Shown here: positions 7,467 to 17,026 of the stretch, one piece after another
Layout: each line of letters starts with the position of its first letter
Position numbering within the stretch: position 1 is the first letter of the stretch
NCBI RefSeq assembly: GCF_014641695.1
Contig: NZ_BMIF01000004.1
Location: 186,001 to 250,000 of the forward strand
DNA length: 64,000 nucleotides
Reading direction: 5' to 3'
Origin: Nitratireductor aestuarii
GTDB taxonomy: Bacteria > Pseudomonadota > Alphaproteobacteria > Rhizobiales > Rhizobiaceae
The notes under the pieces: model-generated
The model's database searches: none
What the model was told of the DNA's origin: nothing
What the model saw: only the letters and a program-made list of their open reading frames with translations
Position numbers and translations under genes: made by a program

Positions 7467-8150
7467 TCAGAACCTGAACGAGAACCCTGCGCCGATCACG
7501 TGGCCCTTGTAGCCGACGGACTCGGTATTGCCGTTAATGTTGTAGTTGCGTGCCTTCAGGTCAACGTAGTGATAGGAGACGCGGGTGGTCACGCGATCCG
7601 TAAGAGCATATTCTACGCCACCGCCCAGCGTGTAGCCCCAATGAGTGTGGGCTTCAGACTTCGGCTTGGCTTCCTTCGTCTCAACGTTGTCCCCAGACTT
7701 GAGAACGGCACCACCCCGGGAATTTGCATCAATCCTACCGACGACAACACCACCATCGACGTAGGGAAGGAAACGGTCGAACGCATAACCCGCGCGAACT
7801 CGGGCGGCAGCATAGTTCTTCAGCGACACGCCGCGCTTCTTGTCGTTCAGGAGATTTCCTTCAGCTTCGACACCAAGAACCCAGTTTTCCTCGGTCTGGA
7901 AGTTGTAGCCAACATGGACGCCACCGATAAAGGTACCGTTCTTGATATCCTTGAAAGCCGAGAAGCCCTTTCCCTTGAGGGCAGCACCAGCGGTTGCACC
8001 GGCATAGACGCCAGTCCAGTCATAACGATCTGGCGTTACGGATAGAGGAGCCGACGGAATGACATCGTGCTGGAAAACAGCATCAGCCGCCAAAGCCGAC
8101 ATAGAGGAAGATGCAAGAATGAACGCTGATACGATATAAGTATACTTCAT
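7467..8150 (-). CDS. Omp25/31-like outer-membrane beta-barrel protein
   Basis: This 227-residue paralogue of the 6511-7125 product shares the same strand pattern: DRYDWTGVYAGATAG, GGVHVGYNFQT, LGVEAEGN, ARVRAGYAFDRFLPYVDGGVVVGR, YTLGGGVEYALTD and a terminal RF. It starts MKYTYIVSAFILAS at 8150, a signal peptide ending ALAADA; an in-frame codon 8 positions earlier has no signal character. Relative to the paralogue it carries a ~25-residue charged insert (KSGDNVETKEAKPKSEAHTH) in one external loop. Such loops are the variable, exposed part of these barrels. Confidence 0.88.
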   Translation of the reverse strand: MKYTYIVSAFILASSSMSALAADAVFQHDVIPSAPLSVTPDRYDWTGVYAGATAGAALKGKGFSAFKDIKNGTFIGGVHVGYNFQTEENWVLGVEAEGNLLNDKKRGVSLKNYAAARVRAGYAFDRFLPYVDGGVVVGRIDANSRGGAVLKSGDNVETKEAKPKSEAHTHWGYTLGGGVEYALTDRVTTRVSYHYVDLKARNYNINGNTESVGYKGHVIGAGFSFRF

Positions 8151-8347
8151 ATTAAAAACACCTGAATTAAACAAACTGCAGCTTCATCTACGCCACTGAG
8201 AAAAAGAGCGCAACACTCCTCATGCGAAAATCTGGGCAAAAATAGACAGAACAATAATTCAATACATCGGATTGAATTCCGTCTCTGTGGGCGCCACCAC
8301 AGTAAGCATAAAGTATAGTCTCAGCGCGAATGTATATGGCTCAGGAA

Positions 8348-9892
8348 TTAACGAGCCTTTGCCGCCGCCTCGTACACCATTTTACCGGTAGCGTTGTCAC
8401 GACCTACAAGGCTGACATCGTAACCCCAAAGGCGACGCACGTGACGAAGCGTGGCGTCGCGACTGTTCTCTTCCAGAACAATGCCATTCCTGATGTTGTG
8501 CTGAAGCCTCAACTGCCGATCGCCCAGCATGTTCACATCGACCACCTGGATGTCCGGCGTAATAGCGCCGATGTCGTAGCTGCGTGCCAGCGACGAGCGG
8601 ATCTTCTCGTAGCCGCGCTCGTTGTGAATGCTGGAAACCTCCAGGAAGGGCTCGTCGGCCTTGTCGCCAAGGGTGAATAGGCGGAAACGCCGGATGAGCG
8701 CCGGGCTCAGGTACTGCAGGATAAAGGATTCGTCCCGGTGGTTCTCCCAGGCTTCCAGCAGCGTTTCACGCCACTTGCCTGTGCCGGCGATGGCCGGGAA
8801 CCAGTCCCTATCTTCGGATGTCGGCTCGGTGCATATGCGCTGGATATCCTGCATCATGGCAAAGCCGAGTGCATAGGGATTGATCCCGCCGTAGCGGGGG
8901 TCGTTAAAGTCAGGCTGCATCACCACATTGGTGTGGCTGTGCAGCATTTCCAGCAATGCGCCTTCGCTGATTTCGCCTTTGTCGAAAAGCGCGTTGATGA
9001 TGTGATAGTGCACGAAGGTGGCGCAGCCCTCATTCATGACCTTCGTCTGGCGTTGGGGATAGAAATACTGGCCAATGACACGGACGATGCGCAGGATCTC
9101 GCGCTGCCACGGTTCGAGTACAAGGCTGTTCTTCTCCAGGAAGTAGAGAAGATTCTCCTCCGGCAGGTTCAGCGCCCGCTTCCTATCCTGGGCGTTGTCC
9201 TCTACCTCAGCCTCCTCATCCTCGTTGTGGGTCTGCGGCAGCGTACGCCAAAGCTCGTTGTAGTTCTGCTCCTCATATTCGAGGCGTTCACGCACACGAT
9301 CCTGCACCTTCTGCGGCGAGAGCCGCGGCGGGCGACGATAGCGGAACACGCCATGGTCCATCAGAGCATGGGCTGAATCGAGAATGCTCTCGACAGCCGC
9401 GAGACCGAAACGCTCCTCGCACTTGGCGATGTAGCGCTTGGCAAAATCCATGTAGCCAAGGATCGCGCCGGCATCCGTCCAAAGCTTGAAGAGATAGTTG
9501 TTCTTGAAGAAATGGTTGTGGCCGAAGGATGCGTGCGCTGTCACCAGCGTCTGCATCGCCATCGTATTCTCTTCCATCAGATAGGTGATGCAGGGGTTGG
9601 AATTGATGACGAGCTCATAGGCCAGCCCACGCCTGCCCTTCCGGTAGAGCGTATCCTCATAGACGAAGCGCTTGCCGAAGGACCAGTGCTGGTACATCAG
9701 CGGCATGCCGATCGACGAATAGGCATCCAGCATCTGCTCGGAGGAGATAATCTCCATCTGGTTGCGATAGACGTCGAGCTTCAGGTCCTCAAGCGCCACC
9801 TTCTCGATCGCATCATAGACGCGCGACAGCGTGTCAAAATTCCAGTCCGACCCCTCGAAGAGGAAATTGCTCGTGCCGGACTGCTTCGACAT
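8348..9892 (-). CDS. spoVR: SpoVR family protein
   Basis: This 514-residue cytoplasmic protein is the last gene of the prkA-yeaH-spoVR cluster, 11 bases after yeaH. It matches the SpoVR/YcgB family in length and in conserved blocks such as YQHWSFGKRF (about residues 65-74), ELVINSNPCITYLMEEN, ASFGHNHFFKNNYLF and NEGCATFVHYHI. Its biochemical role is unresolved. In enterobacteria the three genes are induced together in stationary phase and nitrogen starvation. Conserved His and Glu residues in HNHFF and HYHI could bind metal, but this is inference. Confidence 0.95.
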   Translation of the reverse strand: MSKQSGTSNFLFEGSDWNFDTLSRVYDAIEKVALEDLKLDVYRNQMEIISSEQMLDAYSSIGMPLMYQHWSFGKRFVYEDTLYRKGRRGLAYELVINSNPCITYLMEENTMAMQTLVTAHASFGHNHFFKNNYLFKLWTDAGAILGYMDFAKRYIAKCEERFGLAAVESILDSAHALMDHGVFRYRRPPRLSPQKVQDRVRERLEYEEQNYNELWRTLPQTHNEDEEAEVEDNAQDRKRALNLPEENLLYFLEKNSLVLEPWQREILRIVRVIGQYFYPQRQTKVMNEGCATFVHYHIINALFDKGEISEGALLEMLHSHTNVVMQPDFNDPRYGGINPYALGFAMMQDIQRICTEPTSEDRDWFPAIAGTGKWRETLLEAWENHRDESFILQYLSPALIRRFRLFTLGDKADEPFLEVSSIHNERGYEKIRSSLARSYDIGAITPDIQVVDVNMLGDRQLRLQHNIRNGIVLEENSRDATLRHVRRLWGYDVSLVGRDNATGKMVYEAAAKAR

Positions 9893-9903
9893 GGTCTACT
9901 CTC

Positions 9904-11226
9904 CTATTTGGCACGCGTTGTGGCGGCAGCGTTGTTCTTGGCGAACAGCTGGCGGAAGACTGGATAGATGTCGGACGGCCGGGCTATCCGTGCCATCTGG
10001 AAATTGGGCCAATGCTCGCCGACCATTCTGTAGGCGCGCCAGAGCGACGTGCCGTTCTCGGTGGCGCCGAATATCTCGGACTCACGCTCGTCAATGATTT
10101 CGATGTAGGCGTAGTACTGGCAGAGGCGCAGCACCTCCTCAATGAGCAGGGAAGCGCAGCGGTCGGAGTCGCCGGCGATATTGTCGCCATCCGAAGCCTG
10201 GGCCGCGTAGATGTTCCATTCGTGCGCCGGATAGCGCTCCTCGATGACGTGCTGCATCTTCTCGATCGCCGTTGAGACGACCGTGCCACCGCTCTGAGTG
10301 CTGTAGAAGAAGGTTTCCTCGTCCACCTCGCCCGCTTCATGGGTGTGACGGATGAAGACGATGTCGATCCGCTCATACCTGCGCTTCAGGAACAGATGCA
10401 GCAGCACGAAGAAGCGCTTGGCGAGGTCCTTCTCGCGTTCGCCCATCGAACTGGAGACGTCCATCAAGCAGAACATCACCGCGTTTGCATTGGGCTGCGG
10501 CTGCTGCTCATAGCGGTTGTAGCGGATATCGACCGGGTCAACGAAAGCAACCATCCGCCTGCGTCGTTCAAGACGGTCCACTTCCTCTCGCAGCTCCACC
10601 AGCCGCTTCTGCTTTGCCTCTGTCGGCGGCTCGGCTTCAAGTGCGGTGATCTGCGCCTGCAGCTCCTCGATCTGCGACAGTTTCGGGCGGTGCAGGGCGA
10701 TCCTGCGGCCGAAGCTGTTGCGCATGGTCTGGCCGACATTGATGTTGTTAGGAGCACCCGCTGTCGAGAACCCTGCCCGGCGCGGCTTGAAGGTGACAGC
10801 CTCCTTGAGGCTGAGCTTCACCATATCGGGCAGCTCAAGATCCTCGAAGAAGAGATCCAGCACCTCCTCGCGAGATAAAACGAAGCGGAAATCGTCCTCC
10901 GCTTCTCCCTGCCCCGCCTTGGAGCCGCTGCCGGCGCCTCCGCCGGCAGGCGGCTTGTTTATCCGGTCCCCGGGCGAGAATTCCTTGTTGCCGGGAAGAA
11001 CATACTCCCGCTCGCCTCCGCGTGAGGAATTGCGAAAGGTTGGCTCGCTCGTGTCACGGGATGGCATCGGCACACTATGCGTGCCATCCGCGTCAGCGAT
11101 CTTGCCGGTTCGGATATGCTCCTTTACCGCACGCTTTAGCTCCTCTTGCGCCCGCTTCATGAAGCGGCGGCGGTTGCCGATGCTCTTGTCTTTGGGATTA
11201 AGTCGACGATCAATGAAATTCGGCAT
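9904..11226 (-). CDS. yeaH: YeaH/YhbH family protein (DUF444, VWA-like)
   Basis: This 440-residue protein has a basic N-terminal half (FIDRRLNPKDKSIGNRRRF at the start) and a Gly-rich linker around residues 85-110. A von Willebrand A-like domain begins at FCLMDVSSSMGEREKDLAKRFF, where DVSSS is a MIDAS-type metal motif. YhbH/YeaH proteins always travel with the PrkA kinase and SpoVR and are thought to act with them. It lies 30 bases after prkA and 11 bases before spoVR, consistent with one operon. Confidence 0.95.
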   Translation of the reverse strand: MPNFIDRRLNPKDKSIGNRRRFMKRAQEELKRAVKEHIRTGKIADADGTHSVPMPSRDTSEPTFRNSSRGGEREYVLPGNKEFSPGDRINKPPAGGGAGSGSKAGQGEAEDDFRFVLSREEVLDLFFEDLELPDMVKLSLKEAVTFKPRRAGFSTAGAPNNINVGQTMRNSFGRRIALHRPKLSQIEELQAQITALEAEPPTEAKQKRLVELREEVDRLERRRRMVAFVDPVDIRYNRYEQQPQPNANAVMFCLMDVSSSMGEREKDLAKRFFVLLHLFLKRRYERIDIVFIRHTHEAGEVDEETFFYSTQSGGTVVSTAIEKMQHVIEERYPAHEWNIYAAQASDGDNIAGDSDRCASLLIEEVLRLCQYYAYIEIIDERESEIFGATENGTSLWRAYRMVGEHWPNFQMARIARPSDIYPVFRQLFAKNNAAATTRAK

Positions 11227-11256
11227 GAACCCACTTCCGGGCGCCTTTGATCTGGC

Positions 11257-13206
11257 TCAGCCCGCCTTGTTTACCCGCATGTACCAGTCAACCAGCCTGC
11301 GAACCTGCCGCTCAGTGTAACCCCGAGCAATCATGCGCTGGACGAATTCGCCATGCTGCTTTTCTGTCGACGAGTCTTTCTTCGAGCCGAAGCTGATCAC
11401 CGGCAGCAGATCTTCAACCTGACCAAACATCCGCTTCTCGATGACTTCCCGCATCTTCTCGTAGCTCGTCCAGGACGGATTGTGTCCGTTGTTCCTGGCG
11501 CGCGCCCGAAGCGTGAACTTCACAACTTCGTTACGGAAGTCCTTGGGGTTCGCGATGCCAGCCGGCTTCTCGATCTGCGACAGCTCGCTGTCGAGGATCT
11601 CGCGGTTGAGGATCTGACCCGTATCCGGATCCTTGTAGTCCTGATCCTCCAGCCACGCATCCGCGTAGGAGATATAGCGATCGAACAGGTTCTGGCCGTA
11701 CTCGCTGTAAGACTCGAGGTAAGCTTTCTGGATCTCGTGCCCGATGAACTCCGCATAACGCGGGGCCAGCTCGGACTTGATGAAGTCCAGATATGCCGCT
11801 TCGTGATCCTTCGGGTACTGCTCGCGCTTGATGGCCAGTTCCAGCACATACATCAGATGCACCGGGTCTGCCGCGACCTCACGCGTATCATAGTTGAAGG
11901 TCTCGGAGAGCACCTTGAATGCGAAGCGCGTGCTGACGCCCGTCATGCCCTCGTCCACACCAGCCGCGTCGCGGTACTCCTGAACGGACTTTGCCTTCGG
12001 GTCGATGTCCTTCAGGTTTTCGCCGTCATAGACGCGCATCTTAGTGTAGCGCGGAGAATTCTCGTGCTCTGTCAGGCGCGTGGAGACTGTGAAGCGGCTC
12101 AGGATCTCAAGCACTTCCGGCGCACAAGGATTCGACGCGAGCTCGCTTTCCCGCAGCAGCTTGTCGTAGATCTGCCTTTCCTCGGTTACCCGCAGGCAGT
12201 AGGGAACCTTCACGACCAGGATACGGTCGAGGAAAGCTTCATTGTTCTTGTTGTTCTTGAACTGCAGCCACTCGGATTCGTTCGAGTGAGCCACGACAAT
12301 TCCCTGGAAGGGGAAGGCGCCGAAATTCTCGGTACCGTTGTAGTTGCCTTCCTGTGTCGCCGTCAGCAGCGGATGCAGCACCTTGATCGGCGCTTTGAAC
12401 ATCTCGACGAACTCGAGCATGCCCTGCGTCGTGCGGTTCAAGCCGCCGCTATAGGAGTATGCATCAGGATCGGCCTGGCTGAAGTGTTCAAGCTGCCGAA
12501 TGTCGACCTTGCCAACCAGCGAGGAGACGTCCTGATTATTTTCGTCGCCGGGTTCGGTCTTGGCGATACCGAGCTGGCGCAGCCGGGACGGCGTGATCTT
12601 GACCACACTGAAGCGGGAGATATCGCCACCCACCTCATCAAGCCGCTTGGCAACCCAAGGCGAGATCAATCCGGTGAGACGCCGGCGGGCAATGCCATAC
12701 TTGTCCTCAAGCAGGTCCGCCATGCGCTCCGGGTGGAACAATCCCAACGGGGACTCGAAAACAGGGCTGACCTTGCCGTTGATGCTGAGCGTGTAGAACG
12801 GACGCGTTTCCATCAACTTCTTCAGGCGCTCTGCAAGCGACGACTTGCCACCACCAACAGGGCCCAGCAGATAGAGGATCTGCTTGCGTTCCTCAAGGCC
12901 CTGAGCAGCGTAGCGGAAGTAGCCGACGATGCGCTCGATCGTCTCTTCCATGCCATAGAAGTCTGAGAACGCAGGGTAGGTCTTAATCGTTCGGTTTGAG
13001 AAAATACGCCCCAACCGCTCGTTGGTGCTTGTGTCGATCAGAGTGGGTTCACCGATGGCATCTACCATCCGTTCTGCCGCTGTCGCGTACATTGATGGAT
13101 CATCGCGGCAGGCGAGCAGATAATCCTGCAAGCTCATCTCCTCCTGCGCGGTACTCGCGTAGATTTCGGAGAAGAGATCGAAAACTTCAGAGTGGCTCCT
13201 TTGCAT
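11257..13206 (-). CDS. prkA: PrkA family serine protein kinase / AAA+ ATPase
   Basis: This 649-residue protein (family usual ~640) has Walker A GPVGGGKS at residues 115-122, preceded by a conserved N-terminal region with YPAFSDFYGMEETI. The C-terminal part resembles the kinase fold described for PrkA/YeaG. The start at 13206 has GAGAGGG eight bases upstream. It is the first gene of the prkA-yeaH-spoVR unit. In E. coli the homologue YeaG modulates the nitrogen-starvation and stationary-phase response. No sigma54 promoter was found upstream by eye. A 13-base direct repeat covers the start codon. Confidence 0.95.
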   Translation of the reverse strand: MQRSHSEVFDLFSEIYASTAQEEMSLQDYLLACRDDPSMYATAAERMVDAIGEPTLIDTSTNERLGRIFSNRTIKTYPAFSDFYGMEETIERIVGYFRYAAQGLEERKQILYLLGPVGGGKSSLAERLKKLMETRPFYTLSINGKVSPVFESPLGLFHPERMADLLEDKYGIARRRLTGLISPWVAKRLDEVGGDISRFSVVKITPSRLRQLGIAKTEPGDENNQDVSSLVGKVDIRQLEHFSQADPDAYSYSGGLNRTTQGMLEFVEMFKAPIKVLHPLLTATQEGNYNGTENFGAFPFQGIVVAHSNESEWLQFKNNKNNEAFLDRILVVKVPYCLRVTEERQIYDKLLRESELASNPCAPEVLEILSRFTVSTRLTEHENSPRYTKMRVYDGENLKDIDPKAKSVQEYRDAAGVDEGMTGVSTRFAFKVLSETFNYDTREVAADPVHLMYVLELAIKREQYPKDHEAAYLDFIKSELAPRYAEFIGHEIQKAYLESYSEYGQNLFDRYISYADAWLEDQDYKDPDTGQILNREILDSELSQIEKPAGIANPKDFRNEVVKFTLRARARNNGHNPSWTSYEKMREVIEKRMFGQVEDLLPVISFGSKKDSSTEKQHGEFVQRMIARGYTERQVRRLVDWYMRVNKAG

Positions 13207-13452
13207 CGTGCCCTCTCATTGGCAAGCCGGTTAAGTCTACAGGCTCTTGCCTTAGCGCCCTATGAGTTCAACGGCATCGTGCCCTCAAAGTTCCTTACTG
13301 GCACCAAGACTCATTCCAAATTCTTACGACCGTCTGCGGGCCGCTTTATGGCGAGAGGTTGTTCCCCCACTACAAACTTGAGAATATCACAAGTTTTACA
13401 ATCGTGGACAAATGCGATGCTATCAGCCTTCGGGAATCGGTTGTCGGCCAGT

Positions 13453-16400
13453 CTACTGAGGCTCTACCACCCAACTGATGGAATTTGGTTCATCCCACCC
13501 CTGACCGAGCTGGTTCAATATGCGTGATTCAATCTCCAGCCGGTATCGACCGGACCGCTGCTGCCACATCTTCCGGATGATGTCCCTCAGGAACTCCACC
13601 CGTTTTGCCGCGAGAGCCCGATCAGCGTCCCGATCGATGTAGGAGACACGAAGCACCGACAGTTCGTTCTGAAGGATGCTGATGAGCTGCTCAAGCCGTG
13701 GCTCCCATTCTGGCCTCAGCAGAACCTCTCCGAAATGGAAGGCGTCCGAGTTGATGTCCACGCGCACCACACGTGAGATGGAGGTGGCAAAGTTCAGGCG
13801 CGTCACCTTCCCTGCCGTTAACCGGACAGAACGCGGGTTCTCGCTGATGATCCTCGTTCCCACCGGCAGCGATCTCGGATCAAGCTTCAACAGGAAGGTC
13901 GATCCTCTGCGATGGTCCGGAAGGTCCGCGCAGGTCAGGTGGTAGCGGCCGTGGGAATCGGTCGTCGCGGTGATGCCGTCAACTGCAACGAGGCGAACAC
14001 CTGGAACACCGGGCTCCTCCTGATCCTGGATGCCGTTTCTATTCTTGTCGTCAAAGACCTGTCCGATCAGATCGCCACAATCGAAAACATGCTCCCAGAT
14101 GATCTCGACCTTAGCCTCAGCTCGCTGACCAAAGGGAACACCGGTACCGGCAATCTCGGTATGCCCATAGTTCGTATGCTCTCCGGGAGTGACCGTTGGA
14201 GACACGAAGAGCTGCAGCGTCAGTTCGACTTCCTCGTTCGGCTCCATCTCCATGGAGAACAGAAGGCGACGGCCTTCAACCTTGGGCTCCACCGGATTGC
14301 CGTTCATCTGCGCCGTGTTCTTGAGATAGGTGAAGCCAACAGGCATCGTGTCGACGAAGTCGAAGATCATGCGCTTCTTGGCGTTCGGAGCCTTTAGCGT
14401 GATGACATAGGGAACCGGACCGCCGCGAACGACCTGGGTCAAGACGGCCCTCTTGGTGATCTCGATAACCGTGGGCGTAAGCAAAGCTTCGGCCACGTTC
14501 ACCCGCTCGACAGGCTTTCCATCGGGCGAATGCCCCGTGGCGGTCGCGACATTGCGAATGCTGTCCTGCCCGACCGCATTTTGCATATCGCCCGCCGACA
14601 GGATGTAGGTGGCACGGAAGGTCATGCTCTGACCCCTGTTCAGTGTTACGGGAGCAGGCTCGAATGGCGAAAGAATTCCGCTTCCAGGCTCACCGCCAAA
14701 CGTCGGACCCTCATCCACAGGGTACACGTTCTGGAGCGCACCAAATCCACCATTGGTCAGGGTGACTGTATAGAAGATCGGGTCACCTGCATTGAGAATG
14801 CCGTCCGCATCATTCGCATCGGTGTCAGCCGACTTCTCAACCACGATGGTGCTGGGAGCTGTTACCGTTTCCAGGTGATCGTCGGAATGCTGGATAGCAG
14901 GTAGATCGGGGCGCCCAACCACATTTCCCGAAACCGTTGCGTTGTTGAGAACCTGGCCACTTGAAAGGTCTTCGGGCGTGATGATGTGGCTGGCCTTGTA
15001 GGTTGCGGTTGCACCGGGGGCCAGAACGCCATCCGCGCCCATATCCGATTGCTCAAGGGTCAGATCCGAAACAAATGCGTCCGCCAGAACAACGTTTTCC
15101 AGTGGGACGCTGCCCGTGTTCTTGATTGTAAGTGTATATTCGATCCGATCGCCCACATCGGGCACCGCTTCTCCGTTCGCCCCCGGCAGTCCCACCAGAT
15201 CGACAAGAACGCCTGTCTTTTGGAGGTTTATTGCCGGAGCCACTACCTGCACGAGAGACGGCGCCTCCTTTGTAGAAGATCGTCCCGATTGACCGGTCAC
15301 GGTGACGATCGCTGTATTCAAGACATCGGAGGTCCCGGCATCAGACAGGTTCGCCAGATCCTGCTCCGTGATTGTGTAGGTTGCCGTAAAGATTTTCTCA
15401 AAACCCGGATCGATGGTCGCCGATGCGGGAGAAAAGGCTGAAAGACTACCCGTACCCACGACGCCACCAAACAAGGGTCCAGGGTCAGTCACGGTGACAT
15501 TCGCAAAGGGCAGACCCGCGTCGTTCTTCACCGTGACGGTGTAATTGATCACATCCCCCGCGGCCGTAAAGGCGCCAGGCGCTGTAGACAGAACACCCAC
15601 CTTCGAGGCTGAGAATTCCAGCCCCGGAAGAGGCACAGTGGCTGTTGCTGTGTTGTTGCTCGCATTATCCTCAAAGTCGATGGGCACGACCACCGTTGCT
15701 GTGTTGACTAGATCACTGCTTGCAATGGGGTCGGTTTGCATTGTGACCTGAAGAGTTACGCTTCCGCCTTTGTCCGGCAGATCGATGATGGTATTGATTG
15801 GCCCTGAATTGCCGCTTGCCGGTGTGCATTTGGCGTTTCCGCCTGACGGCGTACACGTCCACTGGGCCCCTGTCGCACCAGCAGGCAGCGGATCCGAGAA
15901 TTCAAGACCATCGGCGCCCCACGGTCCTTCGTTCGTCACCGTTATCGTGAAGGTGACGGGCTGTCCCGGCACAAGAGTAGATTGATCCGCCACCTTGGTG
16001 ACTACAATTTCGGCTGGAAGTCCGAGCGGCGAATCTGGACACTTTGCACCATCCGAACCCGGCAGGACCTCGCCTTTGGCAAGCTTCTGAATGGTCATCT
16101 GAGATAGATCGCCTGATCCCATAATGATCTTGTACAAAAGGCCGCGCTTTGTATCGTAACCATAGATACCATTTGCTGCAGCAAACATTGAAGTGAACTC
16201 AGCATAGTCTGCGGCATGCGATTTATCGGGAATTGGAAACGCACTGCCTTCTTGCGGGAGCATCGGGCCAGATAGCGGGTATCTTACTATTCTATACTGC
16301 TGATTGTTGCCAAAGCCATCGTTAGCTATACCCCACAGATAGTTGTCATACAGTGCAAAATCCTGGATTCGGTAAGTAGATGAGAGCATTAGATCCACAT

Positions 16401-16968
16401 CTCCAGAGATAAGCAACGGCGGGTTCTGGTTCAGATCATATATAAACAACTTCATGTCGCTATTCATGGCGTAGTATTTTCCATCTGGACCAACCTCTGC
16501 AACAACCATGGTGCCATTTAAATTGTTCAGCGTGCCAACATACCTCGGCACTCCATCAGACCCTATTCGGAGCAAATCCTTATTGTCTACAACCCCGTCC
16601 GATTGCTTGATCGCATAAAGGTAATTGTCAACTGGATTGTAGGCCATTGCATTATAGGTGTAGTCTGCTTGCTGATTACCTACGTCGATCGTTGAAAATT
16701 CTGGGTCTAATGGATCGCTCGGCTGACTCAAGTCGAGATATGACAGACGAACACCCTGGATGAATGGCCCAGTACGGTAAGTTTTGGCTACGAACGCCCG
16801 TGGATCACATTCATCAAATTTCGGATCACTCGGCTGCGCAGTCATCAAGATAGGACTAGTGTTGTTCGCGCGAGATATGGAGATAGCAAAGATTTGAAAA
16901 ACAAAAACGAACGCAAAAATAGAAAAAATGTACTTGGATACATAATCCCTATTTTGCTCTATGCTCAT
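13453..16968 (-). CDS. DUF11-repeat surface protein with SdrD-B-like and OmpA-like C-terminal domains (copy A)
   Basis: This 1171-residue protein has a hydrophobic signal at about residues 13-33. Residues ~45-315 resemble a DUF6923-type propeller (YNAMAYNPVDNYLYAI, ending SDGAKC). About five DUF11-like units follow (~318-955), each opening like VTKVADQSTLVPGQPVTF. A SdrD-B-like domain begins at DCGDLIGQVFDDKNRNG (963) and includes a second cysteine in CADLP. Residues ~1070-1155 are a degenerate OmpA-like domain (RALAAKRVEFLRDI). Such architecture suggests a secreted fibre-like protein held at the outer membrane or peptidoglycan. It is the third of three tandem paralogues, 58 bases after copy B, and has one DUF11 unit more than they do. 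Domain names are by eye. Confidence 0.8.
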   Translation of the reverse strand: MSIEQNRDYVSKYIFSIFAFVFVFQIFAISISRANNTSPILMTAQPSDPKFDECDPRAFVAKTYRTGPFIQGVRLSYLDLSQPSDPLDPEFSTIDVGNQQADYTYNAMAYNPVDNYLYAIKQSDGVVDNKDLLRIGSDGVPRYVGTLNNLNGTMVVAEVGPDGKYYAMNSDMKLFIYDLNQNPPLLISGDVDLMLSSTYRIQDFALYDNYLWGIANDGFGNNQQYRIVRYPLSGPMLPQEGSAFPIPDKSHAADYAEFTSMFAAANGIYGYDTKRGLLYKIIMGSGDLSQMTIQKLAKGEVLPGSDGAKCPDSPLGLPAEIVVTKVADQSTLVPGQPVTFTITVTNEGPWGADGLEFSDPLPAGATGAQWTCTPSGGNAKCTPASGNSGPINTIIDLPDKGGSVTLQVTMQTDPIASSDLVNTATVVVPIDFEDNASNNTATATVPLPGLEFSASKVGVLSTAPGAFTAAGDVINYTVTVKNDAGLPFANVTVTDPGPLFGGVVGTGSLSAFSPASATIDPGFEKIFTATYTITEQDLANLSDAGTSDVLNTAIVTVTGQSGRSSTKEAPSLVQVVAPAINLQKTGVLVDLVGLPGANGEAVPDVGDRIEYTLTIKNTGSVPLENVVLADAFVSDLTLEQSDMGADGVLAPGATATYKASHIITPEDLSSGQVLNNATVSGNVVGRPDLPAIQHSDDHLETVTAPSTIVVEKSADTDANDADGILNAGDPIFYTVTLTNGGFGALQNVYPVDEGPTFGGEPGSGILSPFEPAPVTLNRGQSMTFRATYILSAGDMQNAVGQDSIRNVATATGHSPDGKPVERVNVAEALLTPTVIEITKRAVLTQVVRGGPVPYVITLKAPNAKKRMIFDFVDTMPVGFTYLKNTAQMNGNPVEPKVEGRRLLFSMEMEPNEEVELTLQLFVSPTVTPGEHTNYGHTEIAGTGVPFGQRAEAKVEIIWEHVFDCGDLIGQVFDDKNRNGIQDQEEPGVPGVRLVAVDGITATTDSHGRYHLTCADLPDHRRGSTFLLKLDPRSLPVGTRIISENPRSVRLTAGKVTRLNFATSISRVVRVDINSDAFHFGEVLLRPEWEPRLEQLISILQNELSVLRVSYIDRDADRALAAKRVEFLRDIIRKMWQQRSGRYRLEIESRILNQLGQGWDEPNSISWVVEPQ

Positions 16969-17026
16969 AACTTTCTTCCTTCATCGGGAAATGCCTTAAA
17001 ATAACTGTTGGCGTATAGGTGCAGAT

